A program made the translations under genes and the position numbers. From Desulfuromonadales bacterium (lineage in GTDB: Bacteria; Desulfobacterota; Desulfuromonadia; Geobacterales; Pseudopelobacteraceae), in NCBI GenBank assembly GCA_015688915.1, contig JAATGX010000025.1:1-5678 (forward strand): a stretch of DNA of 5,678 bases, in the 5' to 3' direction. The notes under the pieces were generated by a model. The model made no database searches. It worked only from the letters and a program-made list of their open reading frames with translations, and had not been told where the DNA came from. Of this stretch, positions 1-5,678 are shown one piece after another (positions within the stretch are counted from its first letter, which is position 1; each line of letters starts with the position of its first letter).

Positions 1-277
1 CGTCGCGTGCGTCCTGGCGCAGGTCGGATTTGTCAAAATCAAAATAGACGGCTTCGAATGATGGCAGTGCCACAGGCGCAGCTACCGGCGCCTCTACCGG
101 TTTGGGTTCAACCTTGGGTTCCACCACCGGAGGGGGTACGACCTTCGGTGGCTCCGGCGCGACGGTCGCGGCCTTTACCGGTTCCTCTGTCTTGACAACT
201 TCCTTGTTTGCACAGCCGCCGGCTACCAGAGCCGCCATGCTGAGCGCTGCCAACAGTGCTATTGTCCCTTGTTTCAT
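1..277 (-). CDS. pal: Peptidoglycan-associated lipoprotein Pal, 3' end cut off
   Basis: Outer-membrane lipoprotein of the Tol-Pal system that binds peptidoglycan through an OmpA-like domain and is handled by TolB. Only the first 92 residues are present; the gene runs off the left edge. Visible are a lipoprotein signal peptide (Lys2, hydrophobic core about 5-20, then VAGGC with Cys22 as the likely lipidated residue). The residues before the cysteine (A-G-G) are a loose lipobox match. Residue +2 of the mature protein is Ala, not Asp, which fits Lol-dependent transfer to the outer membrane. Residues 31-72 form a Pro/Val/Glu/Lys-rich linker with PKPVEAPV-type repeats, and FEAVYFDFDKSDL at 74-86 is the characteristic opening strand of the OmpA/Pal domain. 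Start: ATG at 275-277, with AAGGAG just upstream. Position after tolB is the usual one. The call is firm; only the C-terminal peptidoglycan-binding motif is unseen. Confidence 0.93.
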   Translation of the reverse strand, partial: MKQGTIALLAALSMAALVAGGCANKEVVKTEEPVKAATVAPEPPKVVPPPVVEPKVEPKPVEAPVAAPVALPSFEAVYFDFDKSDLRQDARD

Positions 278-283
278 CGTAAT

Positions 284-289
284 CTCCTT
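284..289 (-). promoter_or_regulatory. Ribosome binding site of pal
   Basis: On the minus strand AGGAG (within AAAGGAGATTACGATG) lies 6 nt before the ATG at 275-277. It is a near-consensus Shine-Dalgarno sequence at good spacing, and confirms the start of a gene whose reading frame leaves the window. Confidence 0.8.
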
Positions 290-334
290 TGTAAAAGTTT
301 ATGTGGCCTGCTGCTTGATATCGGATGCGAATAA

Positions 335-362
335 ATTATACATACCAACGGATATTTTGCAA
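335..362 (-). promoter_or_regulatory. Candidate sigma70 promoter for pal
   Basis: The tolB-pal gap (278-410) is clearly AT-rich compared with the flanking genes. On the minus strand it holds TTGCAA at 357-362 (4 of 6 match to TTGACA), a 16-nt spacer, and a perfect TATAAT at 335-340. Transcription would begin near 328, leaving a leader of about 50 nt before the pal ATG. The -35 hexamer is part of an 8-bp palindrome, GCAATTGC, at 359-366. I see no convincing hairpin terminator after tolB, so pal is probably made both by read-through and from this promoter. Prediction from sequence only. Confidence 0.6.
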
Positions 363-410
363 TTGCTAATATTTTATTTTAGTCCCAGGTAAGTGCCGAT
401 GACACCTCCG

Positions 411-1703
411 TCAGCGCGGCGACCACGCCGGCTGAGTGCCGTGGCCCTTGTTTTGGCTGACCCTGGTTTGGCCGCTGCCGTCGGCCCGCATGACATAGAT
501 CGACTCAACCCCGCCCCGTTTGGAACTGAAGGCGATAAAACGGCCGTCGAGGGACCAGGCCGGGTTCTCACTGCTCCCCACACTGGTCAGTTGCGTATCG
601 TCGCTGCCGTCGCTATTGATGGTGTGGATCTGAAACGCCCCGCCCTGCATGCGGGCGTAGGCTATTTTGTCCCCCTTGGGCGACCAGCGGGGATTGACAT
701 TGTAGTTGCCGTCAGTGGTCAGGCGGCGCACATTGTAGCCGTTGGCATCCATCACGAAGATCTGGGGTTTGCCCAATCGGTCGGAGACAAAGGCGATCCG
801 GCCGCCATCGGGGGACCAGGCCGGCGAAACCTCGATGGATGGAAAAACGGTCAGACGTTGCAGGTGGCTGCCGTCCTTGGAGATGGTATAGATCTCCGCA
901 TCGCCGTCCTTGGAGAGCGCCAGGGCGATCCGGGAGCCGTCGGGAGACCAGGCACCCGTTATGTTGAGCCCCTTGTGGCGGGAGATCGGCACCTCGACGG
1001 AATGGGACAAGGCCCGCTTATAGAGGTCGGGATTGCCCTGTTTGTAGGAGGTGAAGATAATCTCGCTCCCATCGGGCGAGATATCGGGATTCAGGTTGAT
1101 GGAACCGTTTCTGGTCAGTTGCAGAGGGTTGTGGCCATCCCAGTCCATCATGAAGATCTCTTTATTGCCCGATTGGGTGGAGACAAAGGCGATGTGGGTG
1201 GTAAAGCAACCCCGTTCACCGGTGAGTGCCAGCAGGATCTCGTCGGAAAACGAGTGGGCGAAGCGGCGCAGGTCCTTTGCCTTCCCCAGGTACCGTTTGG
1301 CGGTGATCAGCTTGCGATTGAGCACATCGTAGAGACGAAACTCGACGGTCAGGTCATCTCCCTTGATGCTGAACTCGCTGCGCACCAGCAGGTCATATCC
1401 GCCGGCGAGCCACGATGCATAGTCCGGTTCGGCAAAGGCGATGAGACCGGCGAACGGTGATTGCCCCTTGGCATCGGCTGCGACGTTGCCGGACATGTTC
1501 ATGTCAAAGGCGATCACATCGCCCAACTCCCTGGCCGCGTCGGCGTTGGGTACGGAATCCTGACTGCGGGGCGTCTCAACGGCCAGTTTAAGCTGGCGGT
1601 TGCCCGGAGCGGTGACCTCGATAGCTCCGGTCTGGGCGTGAAGTGGGCAGGAAAAGGCAACCAGGATCAGCGGCAGGAGTAACATAGTTCCCATTGAATT
1701 CAT
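411..1703 (-). CDS. tolB: Tol-Pal system beta-propeller protein TolB
   Basis: Periplasmic protein that links TolA in the inner membrane to Pal in the outer membrane. The 430 residues equal the usual family length. Order: signal peptide 1-23 (cleavage probably after LHA, mature start Gln24); N-terminal TolB domain about 27-160; then a six-bladed propeller about 169-430 built from PD40-type repeats, seen as ISPDG (208-212), AWSPDG (251-256), AWSPDG (295-300), RWSPKG (339-344) and AWSLDG (382-387), alternating with IFVMDANG-type strands, and closed by AWSPR at the very C-terminus. Start: I chose ATG at 1701-1703 because it opens the signal peptide and GGAAG lies 7 nt upstream. A longer in-frame opening to 1883 would overlap tolA and bury the signal peptide. 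ATG at 1692-1694 is an alternative. The n-region before the hydrophobic core has no Lys or Arg, which is unusual for a Sec signal. The gene begins 13 nt after the tolA stop, so it belongs to the same operon. Confidence 0.95.
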   Translation of the reverse strand: MNSMGTMLLLPLILVAFSCPLHAQTGAIEVTAPGNRQLKLAVETPRSQDSVPNADAARELGDVIAFDMNMSGNVAADAKGQSPFAGLIAFAEPDYASWLAGGYDLLVRSEFSIKGDDLTVEFRLYDVLNRKLITAKRYLGKAKDLRRFAHSFSDEILLALTGERGCFTTHIAFVSTQSGNKEIFMMDWDGHNPLQLTRNGSINLNPDISPDGSEIIFTSYKQGNPDLYKRALSHSVEVPISRHKGLNITGAWSPDGSRIALALSKDGDAEIYTISKDGSHLQRLTVFPSIEVSPAWSPDGGRIAFVSDRLGKPQIFVMDANGYNVRRLTTDGNYNVNPRWSPKGDKIAYARMQGGAFQIHTINSDGSDDTQLTSVGSSENPAWSLDGRFIAFSSKRGGVESIYVMRADGSGQTRVSQNKGHGTQPAWSPR

Positions 1704-1716
1704 ATACTCGCTTCCG

Positions 1717-2492
1717 TCATGGTTTGTTTTGGGAAATCCCCTGGGGCCTGAAGATGAATACCCCCTCAAATACCTTATGGTTTGGCGGCGGCGGAAATTT
1801 CTCGCTGGCCAGGTCGATGGCCCGTTGCACCGCGATCTCGAAGGTCGGGTCGCCGCTGCTCCGTTCGGTCTTGCGGCGGACAATCCTGCCGTCGGTGTCG
1901 ATGAAGATCCGTACCATCACCTCCGGGTTTTTGCTGGAATAGCTGATGGTCTCTCTAAACGCGTCCTTCAGACGTGACTGGATATAGGCGGTGTAGTCGC
2001 TGCCGCCTTGTGTCCCGCTTCCGGTGGGCATGCCCGATCTGCCGCTGCCGGATGACTTCACCTTTTTTTGCAGTCCGGCCAATGCCTCTTCCGCATGCCG
2101 AGCCTCGGCCTTGCGTTCCAGCTTGGCCATCCGTTCGGCAAAGGACGTGGAATCGGATGTGGCCTCGTTCTCTTTACTTGTACGTGTTGTTTTGGCCCGT
2201 GCGTCCGGTTTTGGCGGCACAGGCAGGCTCATTGGATTTTCCGGGACAGGGACACTGGGGGGAGGCGTCGGTGCCGCCTGCTCCAGGTCGTCCCCCTTTT
2301 GGGTGGGGCTGCCGGCCCGGGGGTCGGCAGCCGGCAGGTTGACCACATCAACATAGTAGGTCTCCTGCAGGCGCATGTTTTCAGGGGCAAGGCGGCCCCA
2401 CCAGATCACCAACAAAAAAACCGCCAGGTGAATGACGGTGGAAAAAATAAAACTGACACCCAAACCGGTGCCTGTGTCCGGCCTCGCGGTCA

Positions 2493-2493
<1 letters not shown>
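1717..2493 (-). CDS. tolA: TolA/TonB-type energy transducer (short TolA)
   Basis: Inner-membrane-anchored protein that carries force from the TolQR motor across the periplasm to TolB and Pal. At 258 residues it is much shorter than enterobacterial TolA (about 420). Order: cytoplasmic tail 1-11; one transmembrane helix about 12-32 containing Ser18 and His22 (the SxxxH motif that contacts TolQ in TolA, and ExbB in TonB); Pro-rich stretch about 72-97; a short charged helix about 117-146 rich in Ala, Lys and Glu; Gly/Ser linker about 147-165; C-terminal TonB/TolA fold about 166-253, with YIQSRLKDAF, VRIFIDTDGRI and AVQRAI. The ATG overlaps the tolR stop as TAATG and lacks a good Shine-Dalgarno sequence, suggesting translation coupled to tolR. 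It could be annotated as an energy transducer TonB, but its place between tolR and tolB argues for the TolA role. Confidence 0.85.
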
Positions 2494-2906
<413 letters not shown>

Positions 2907-2909
2907 GGT

Positions 2910-3584
2910 CTATTTCCCCGCGATGTTGCGCTGCACGATGTTGAGGAACTCGGTGGAGAAGCTGTCCATCCCCTTGATCAGCACGCGAATCTTGTGTTGG
3001 AAGTGATTATAGGCCATGACCGCCGGGATGGCGGCCACCAGGCCGATGGCGGTGGCGATCAGCGCCTCGGCGATGCCGGGCGCCACCACGGCCAGGGAGG
3101 CGGAACCGGTCTTGCCGATCCCTTCGAAGGCGGTCATGATGCCCCAGACCGTGCCGAACAGTCCGATAAAGGGAGAGGTGGAACCGGTAGTTGCCAAAAA
3201 GGTGGTGTATTTCTCCAGGCGGGTGATCTCGGAGTTGGTGGCCCGGCGCAGGGCACGGGAAACGTTCTCGATACCGCCCAGGTCCGTGCTGAGCACGCTG
3301 CTGTCGCTTCTTCCGCTGCCCCCCTCGACCACCCTCTTCAACTCGCCGTACCCCTCGTTGAAGAGTACCGTCAGGGGGGTGTTGGCGAAACGATCGACCT
3401 GGGAGGCGATGGCGTCAAAGCGTTTGGACTTCCAGAAAAAGTCCATGAAGCGCTCGGATTCACTGTTGGCGCGATGAATCTGGAACAGCTTGAAGAGGAT
3501 GATGGCCCAGGATACCACCGAAAAAAAGATCAGCAGGCCCAACACGAGTTTTACAACAATACCGGCGCTAAGAAATAAGGCCAC
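2910..3584 (-). CDS. tolQ: Tol-Pal motor subunit TolQ (MotA/TolQ/ExbB family)
   Basis: Three-helix inner-membrane protein that forms the stator ring around TolR and gates proton flow. From the GTG start at 3582-3584 it has 224 residues, close to the usual 230. Transmembrane helices lie at about 6-31, 128-151 and 166-192, with a large cytoplasmic domain between the first two (about 35-125). The family core motif GTVWGIMTAF is at 144-153, and helix 3 reads APGIAEALIATAIGLVAA. Thr145 and Thr178 sit in these helices, at the numbers I recall for the pore-facing threonines of E. coli TolQ. An in-frame TTG at 3597-3599 would give 229 residues, but the GGAGGTG ribosome site lies inside that extension, so GTG is preferred. 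First gene of the tol block, 83 nt after the preceding amidase gene. ExbB is the alternative family name; tolR, tolB and pal next door exclude it. Confidence 0.94.
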   Translation of the reverse strand: MALFLSAGIVVKLVLGLLIFFSVVSWAIILFKLFQIHRANSESERFMDFFWKSKRFDAIASQVDRFANTPLTVLFNEGYGELKRVVEGGSGRSDSSVLSTDLGGIENVSRALRRATNSEITRLEKYTTFLATTGSTSPFIGLFGTVWGIMTAFEGIGKTGSASLAVVAPGIAEALIATAIGLVAAIPAVMAYNHFQHKIRVLIKGMDSFSTEFLNIVQRNIAGK

Positions 3585-3590
3585 GAAAAG

Positions 3591-3597
3591 CACCTCC
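3591..3597 (-). promoter_or_regulatory. Strong ribosome binding site that sets the tolQ start
   Basis: GGAGGTG on the minus strand, with CTTTTC between it and GTG at 3582-3584 (GGAGG to start 8 nt). This is a near-perfect Shine-Dalgarno sequence. It lies downstream of the in-frame TTG at 3597-3599, so a product starting there would have to translate through the ribosome site. Confidence 0.75.
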
Positions 3598-3620
3598 AAG
3601 GGTTGAATTCCAAGTACGAA

Positions 3621-3649
3621 AACGTAGTCCGATCAAGAAGTCAAGTCAA
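3621..3649 (-). promoter_or_regulatory. Weak candidate promoter upstream of tolQ
   Basis: In the 83-nt gap between the amidase gene and tolQ, the minus strand shows TTGACT at 3644-3649 (5 of 6 to the -35 consensus), a 17-nt spacer, and TACGTT at 3621-3626. The latter matches only 3 of 6 -10 bases, but these are the three most conserved (T, A and final T). Start would be near 3614, leaving about 30 nt before the GTG. A second TTGACT at 3639-3644 overlaps the first as a short direct repeat, with no matching -10. This is plausible as a tol operon promoter but would not stand on its own. Confidence 0.35.
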
Positions 3650-3667
3650 GCTGAAAAACGGCGGGGC

Positions 3668-4444
3668 TCAGTAACACCCGGGTTTACGGTCGTTGAAGCA
3701 GGGGATCTGGGCGCGCCAGTCGGCCATGGCCTGCATGTCCAGCGGTGCGCTGATCTCGCACTCCTCCTCACCCGCCTCGGCCAGCACCTCTCCCTTGGGA
3801 TCGACGATCATGCTCATGCCGAAGACATCCAGTTTGCCGATCAGGCCGCAGGCGTTGCAGGAAACCACGAAAAGCTGGTTTTCAATGGCCCGGGCGCGGA
3901 CCAGCGTACGCCAATGTTCCTGGCGCGGCTTGGGCCATTGGGCCGGAACGCAGATCACCCGGGCCCCTTCCAGCGCCAGCCGCCGGGTCAGTTCGGGAAA
4001 GCGCAGGTCGTAACAGATGATCACCCCGATCTTGCCGATGGTGGTATCCGCCAGCCGCCATTGGTCGCCACCGGAAAAGGCCCGGTCCTCGCCCAGCAGC
4101 GAGAAGAGGTGTATCTTGCGGTAGACCCCGGCCAGCCGGCCGTTGTCGGCAAGGAAGATCGTGTTGAAGACCTTGTCGCCGTTGGGTTCGGGCATGCTTC
4201 CACAGATCACCAGCTTCAAATCGCGTGAGAGTTCCAGCAGTTCGTCCACGATCCCGGCGGTACGCGGGGCCAGTTCGTTCAGGTTTTTGTAGGCAAAGCC
4301 GGTGGACCACATCTCCGGCAGCACGGCCAGGTTGGCGCCCTTGTCGGCGGCGCGTTTCAGCGCTTCACGGGCATAGGCCAGGTTGGCGTCAACATCCCCC
4401 TGTTTGACGGTGAACTGGATGGCGGCGGCTTGTATTACGTCCAT
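3668..4444 (-). CDS. Carbon-nitrogen hydrolase, nitrilase superfamily (omega-amidase-like)
   Basis: Soluble cytoplasmic enzyme predicted to hydrolyse an amide C-N bond. The 258 residues are a full single nitrilase domain with the complete Glu-Lys-Cys triad: Glu44 in LAVLPEMWSTGF, Lys110 in YRKIHLF and Cys144 in IICYDLRFPEL; Glu119 in LLGED is the likely second glutamate. The stretch VPAQWPKPRQEHWRTLVRAR followed by AIENQLFVVSCNACG (167-200), and a C-terminus ending after IPCFNDRKPG, resemble the YafV/Nit2 branch, whose members act on 2-oxoglutaramate or 2-oxosuccinamate, or on deaminated glutathione (Nit1). The substrate here is inferred, not shown. No signal peptide. Start: ATG at 4442-4444, with AGGA 6 nt upstream. 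It starts 9 nt after ftsK, whose TGA stop lies within its GAGGTGAGGA ribosome site, so the two are probably translationally coupled. It has no obvious mechanistic tie to the Tol system downstream. Confidence 0.9.
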   Translation of the reverse strand: MDVIQAAAIQFTVKQGDVDANLAYAREALKRAADKGANLAVLPEMWSTGFAYKNLNELAPRTAGIVDELLELSRDLKLVICGSMPEPNGDKVFNTIFLADNGRLAGVYRKIHLFSLLGEDRAFSGGDQWRLADTTIGKIGVIICYDLRFPELTRRLALEGARVICVPAQWPKPRQEHWRTLVRARAIENQLFVVSCNACGLIGKLDVFGMSMIVDPKGEVLAEAGEEECEISAPLDMQAMADWRAQIPCFNDRKPGCY

Positions 4445-4450
4445 ATATAT

Positions 4451-4460
4451 TCCTCACCTC
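4451..4460 (-). promoter_or_regulatory. Ribosome binding site of the amidase, overlapping the ftsK stop
   Basis: GAGGTGAGGA on the minus strand contains the TGA stop of ftsK (4454-4456) and ends 6 nt before the amidase ATG. Ribosomes finishing ftsK would stop on this site, which points to reinitiation or coupled translation. Confidence 0.6.
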
Positions 4461-5678
4461 GTCAACTGCGAATTCAGGTAGGCGTTGATGATGTCCACGT
4501 AAATCTCGCGGGGCTTGCTGGTGCCGTCGCTGAGCGCGACCATCCCTTCCCGTTCCATCATCTCGATGATGCGGGCGGCCCGGTTGTAGCCGATGCGCAG
4601 GCGGCGCTGGACCATGGAGATCGATGCCTGACGGGTCTCGGCCACCAGGCGCAGGGCATCCTCCCACCGCTCGTCCTGTTCCTCGTCCTCGTCGCTCCCC
4701 TTCTCGTCCGAGTCCTTCATGTCCAGGATCGATTTCTCGTAGACCGGTTTGCCCTGCTTCTTGAGGAAGTCCACCACCCGCTGCACCTCGGCGTCGGAGA
4801 CAAAGGCGCCGTGGATGCGTTGCAGGCGCGACGTGCCGGGCGGCATGTAGAGCATGTCCCCGGCGCCCAGCAGGCTTTCCGCGCCGTTGCAGTCCAGGAT
4901 GGTGCGCGAATCCACCTTGGAGGATACCTGAAAGGAGATGCGCGACGGCATGTTGGCCTTGATGAGGCCGGTGATCACGTCAACCGAAGGGCGCTGGGTG
5001 GCCAGGATCAGGTGGATGCCCGATGCGCGGGCTTTCTGGGCCAGGCGGGCGATATGCTCCTCCACCTCGCGGCCCGCCACCATCATCAGGTCGGCCAGCT
5101 CGTCCACGATCACCACGATGTAGGGCAGGTGTTTGTGTTCCAGCACCTCGGCGTTGTCCATGACAAAGGGGATCGGGTCGTTCAACGGTTCGCCCCCTTC
5201 CTCGACGACCTCCTCCAGCTCCTCGATGATCTCGGCGTCGTCCGGACCGTTCAGTTCTTCCTGCTCCAAGGCCTCGCCGGCCAGCTTCTTGTTGTAGGAC
5301 TCGATGTTGCGGACACCCTTGTCCGAGAGCAGCCTGTAGCGCTGCTCCATTTCGTTGACCGCCCATTTCAGGGCCAGGGATGCCTTTTTCGGCTCGGTCA
5401 CCACCGGCAGGAGCAGGTGCGGACTCCCCTCGTACATGGAGAATTCCAGCATCTTGGGATCCACCATGATCATGCGCACATCCTGGGGAGTGGCGGTGTA
5501 GAGCAACGACAGGATCATGGTGTTGATGGAGACCGATTTGCCGGAACCGGTGGAACCGGCCACCAGCAGGTGCGGCGCCCGGGCCAGGTCGGTCACCACC
5601 GGGATGCCGGCGATGTCCTTGCCCAGGGCCATGGGGAGCTTCATCTTGTTGTTGTGGAACTTATCGCAGTTGAAGATC
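4454..5678 (-). CDS. ftsK: DNA translocase FtsK, C-terminal part, 5' end cut off
   Basis: Septum-located, ATP-driven double-stranded DNA pump that moves chromosome ends and promotes dimer resolution at division. The 407 visible residues start in the motor at IFNCDKFHNNKM; the ATG at 5642-5644 is internal, and the N-terminal membrane segments lie outside the window. Counting from that Met: LGKDIAGIPVV (7-17), Walker A GSTGSGKS (30-37), VDPKMLEFSMYEG (61-73), Walker B IVVIVDELADL (176-186), LILATQRPSVDVITG (212-226), then SRTILDCNGAESLLG and GDMLYMPPG (247-270). The gamma winged helix at about 326-386 (DALRLVAE, RRLRIGYNRAARIIEMME) is the module that reads KOPS-type polarity sequences. Two acidic stretches stand out: an insertion at about 121-156 between helix and Walker B, and DSDEKGSDEDEEQDE (311-325) before gamma. 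SpoIIIE-type and FtsK-type are not separable from this part; FtsK is the natural name in a non-sporulating Gram-negative. Confidence 0.95.
   Translation of the reverse strand, partial: IFNCDKFHNNKMKLPMALGKDIAGIPVVTDLARAPHLLVAGSTGSGKSVSINTMILSLLYTATPQDVRMIMVDPKMLEFSMYEGSPHLLLPVVTEPKKASLALKWAVNEMEQRYRLLSDKGVRNIESYNKKLAGEALEQEELNGPDDAEIIEELEEVVEEGGEPLNDPIPFVMDNAEVLEHKHLPYIVVIVDELADLMMVAGREVEEHIARLAQKARASGIHLILATQRPSVDVITGLIKANMPSRISFQVSSKVDSRTILDCNGAESLLGAGDMLYMPPGTSRLQRIHGAFVSDAEVQRVVDFLKKQGKPVYEKSILDMKDSDEKGSDEDEEQDERWEDALRLVAETRQASISMVQRRLRIGYNRAARIIEMMEREGMVALSDGTSKPREIYVDIINAYLNSQLTR

Noticed and set aside
800..965. Recurring GGGGACCAGGC-like DNA repeats within tolB
   Set aside because: These are codons for the repeated AWSPDG motif of the propeller blades, not a separate DNA repeat or CRISPR-like array.
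393..1460. Long open frame on the plus strand (355 codons) opposite tolB
   Set aside because: It is antisense to a clear TolB. Its periodic VGGPG-like and HHEDL-like peptides are the reverse reading of the propeller repeats, and it shows no family resemblance.
1704..1883. 60-residue N-terminal extension of TolB
   Set aside because: It would overlap tolA by 167 nt, puts an Arg-rich segment before the signal peptide, and ignores the ribosome site next to ATG 1701-1703.
3633..3650. Short direct repeat TCAAG (three copies) in the gap before tolQ
   Set aside because: Five-base units of this number occur by chance; it matters only because it creates the overlapping TTGACT boxes already noted.
3645..3690. 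Possible intrinsic terminator after the amidase gene (CGGG...CCCG, then CCGTTTTTC on the minus strand)
   Set aside because: The stem is only about 4 bp with an 11-nt loop, and the T run is separated from it, so it is too weak to call.

Overview
The window reads as a stretch of a Gram-negative chromosome, most likely a deltaproteobacterial (Desulfuromonadota, Geobacter/Pelobacter-like) genome. The lineage is an inference from gene order, the short TolA-like protein and overall protein style; no marker gene here fixes it. All recognisable genes lie on the minus strand, so reading from the right edge to the left gives ftsK (5' end cut off), a carbon-nitrogen hydrolase, tolQ, tolR, a TolA/TonB-type transducer, tolB, and the start of pal (3' end cut off).

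Right part (3668-5678): the C-terminal half of the DNA translocase FtsK, with the end of the alpha/beta motor and the DNA-reading gamma winged helix. The nitrilase-superfamily amidase follows 9 nt later, with the ftsK stop codon embedded in its Shine-Dalgarno sequence. Middle (1717-3667): a short non-coding gap with a candidate promoter, then tolQ-tolR-tolA packed with a 3-nt gap and a TAATG overlap. Left (1-1716): tolB starts 13 nt after tolA, then a 133-nt AT-rich gap carries a good sigma70-type promoter, then pal.

Together tolQ, tolR, tolA, tolB and pal encode the Tol-Pal envelope machine: an inner-membrane proton-driven motor (TolQR), a periplasm-spanning transducer (TolA), a periplasmic beta-propeller (TolB) and an outer-membrane lipoprotein binding peptidoglycan (Pal). 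It keeps the outer membrane attached and drives its constriction at division, while FtsK clears chromosomal DNA from the same septum. The neighbourhood is therefore a division and envelope cluster with one metabolic or repair-type amidase inserted. It is essentially an ordinary core-genome region. I see no mobile element, CRISPR array, RNA gene or evidence of a new system; the findings below are modest points about gene starts, regulation and domain architecture.
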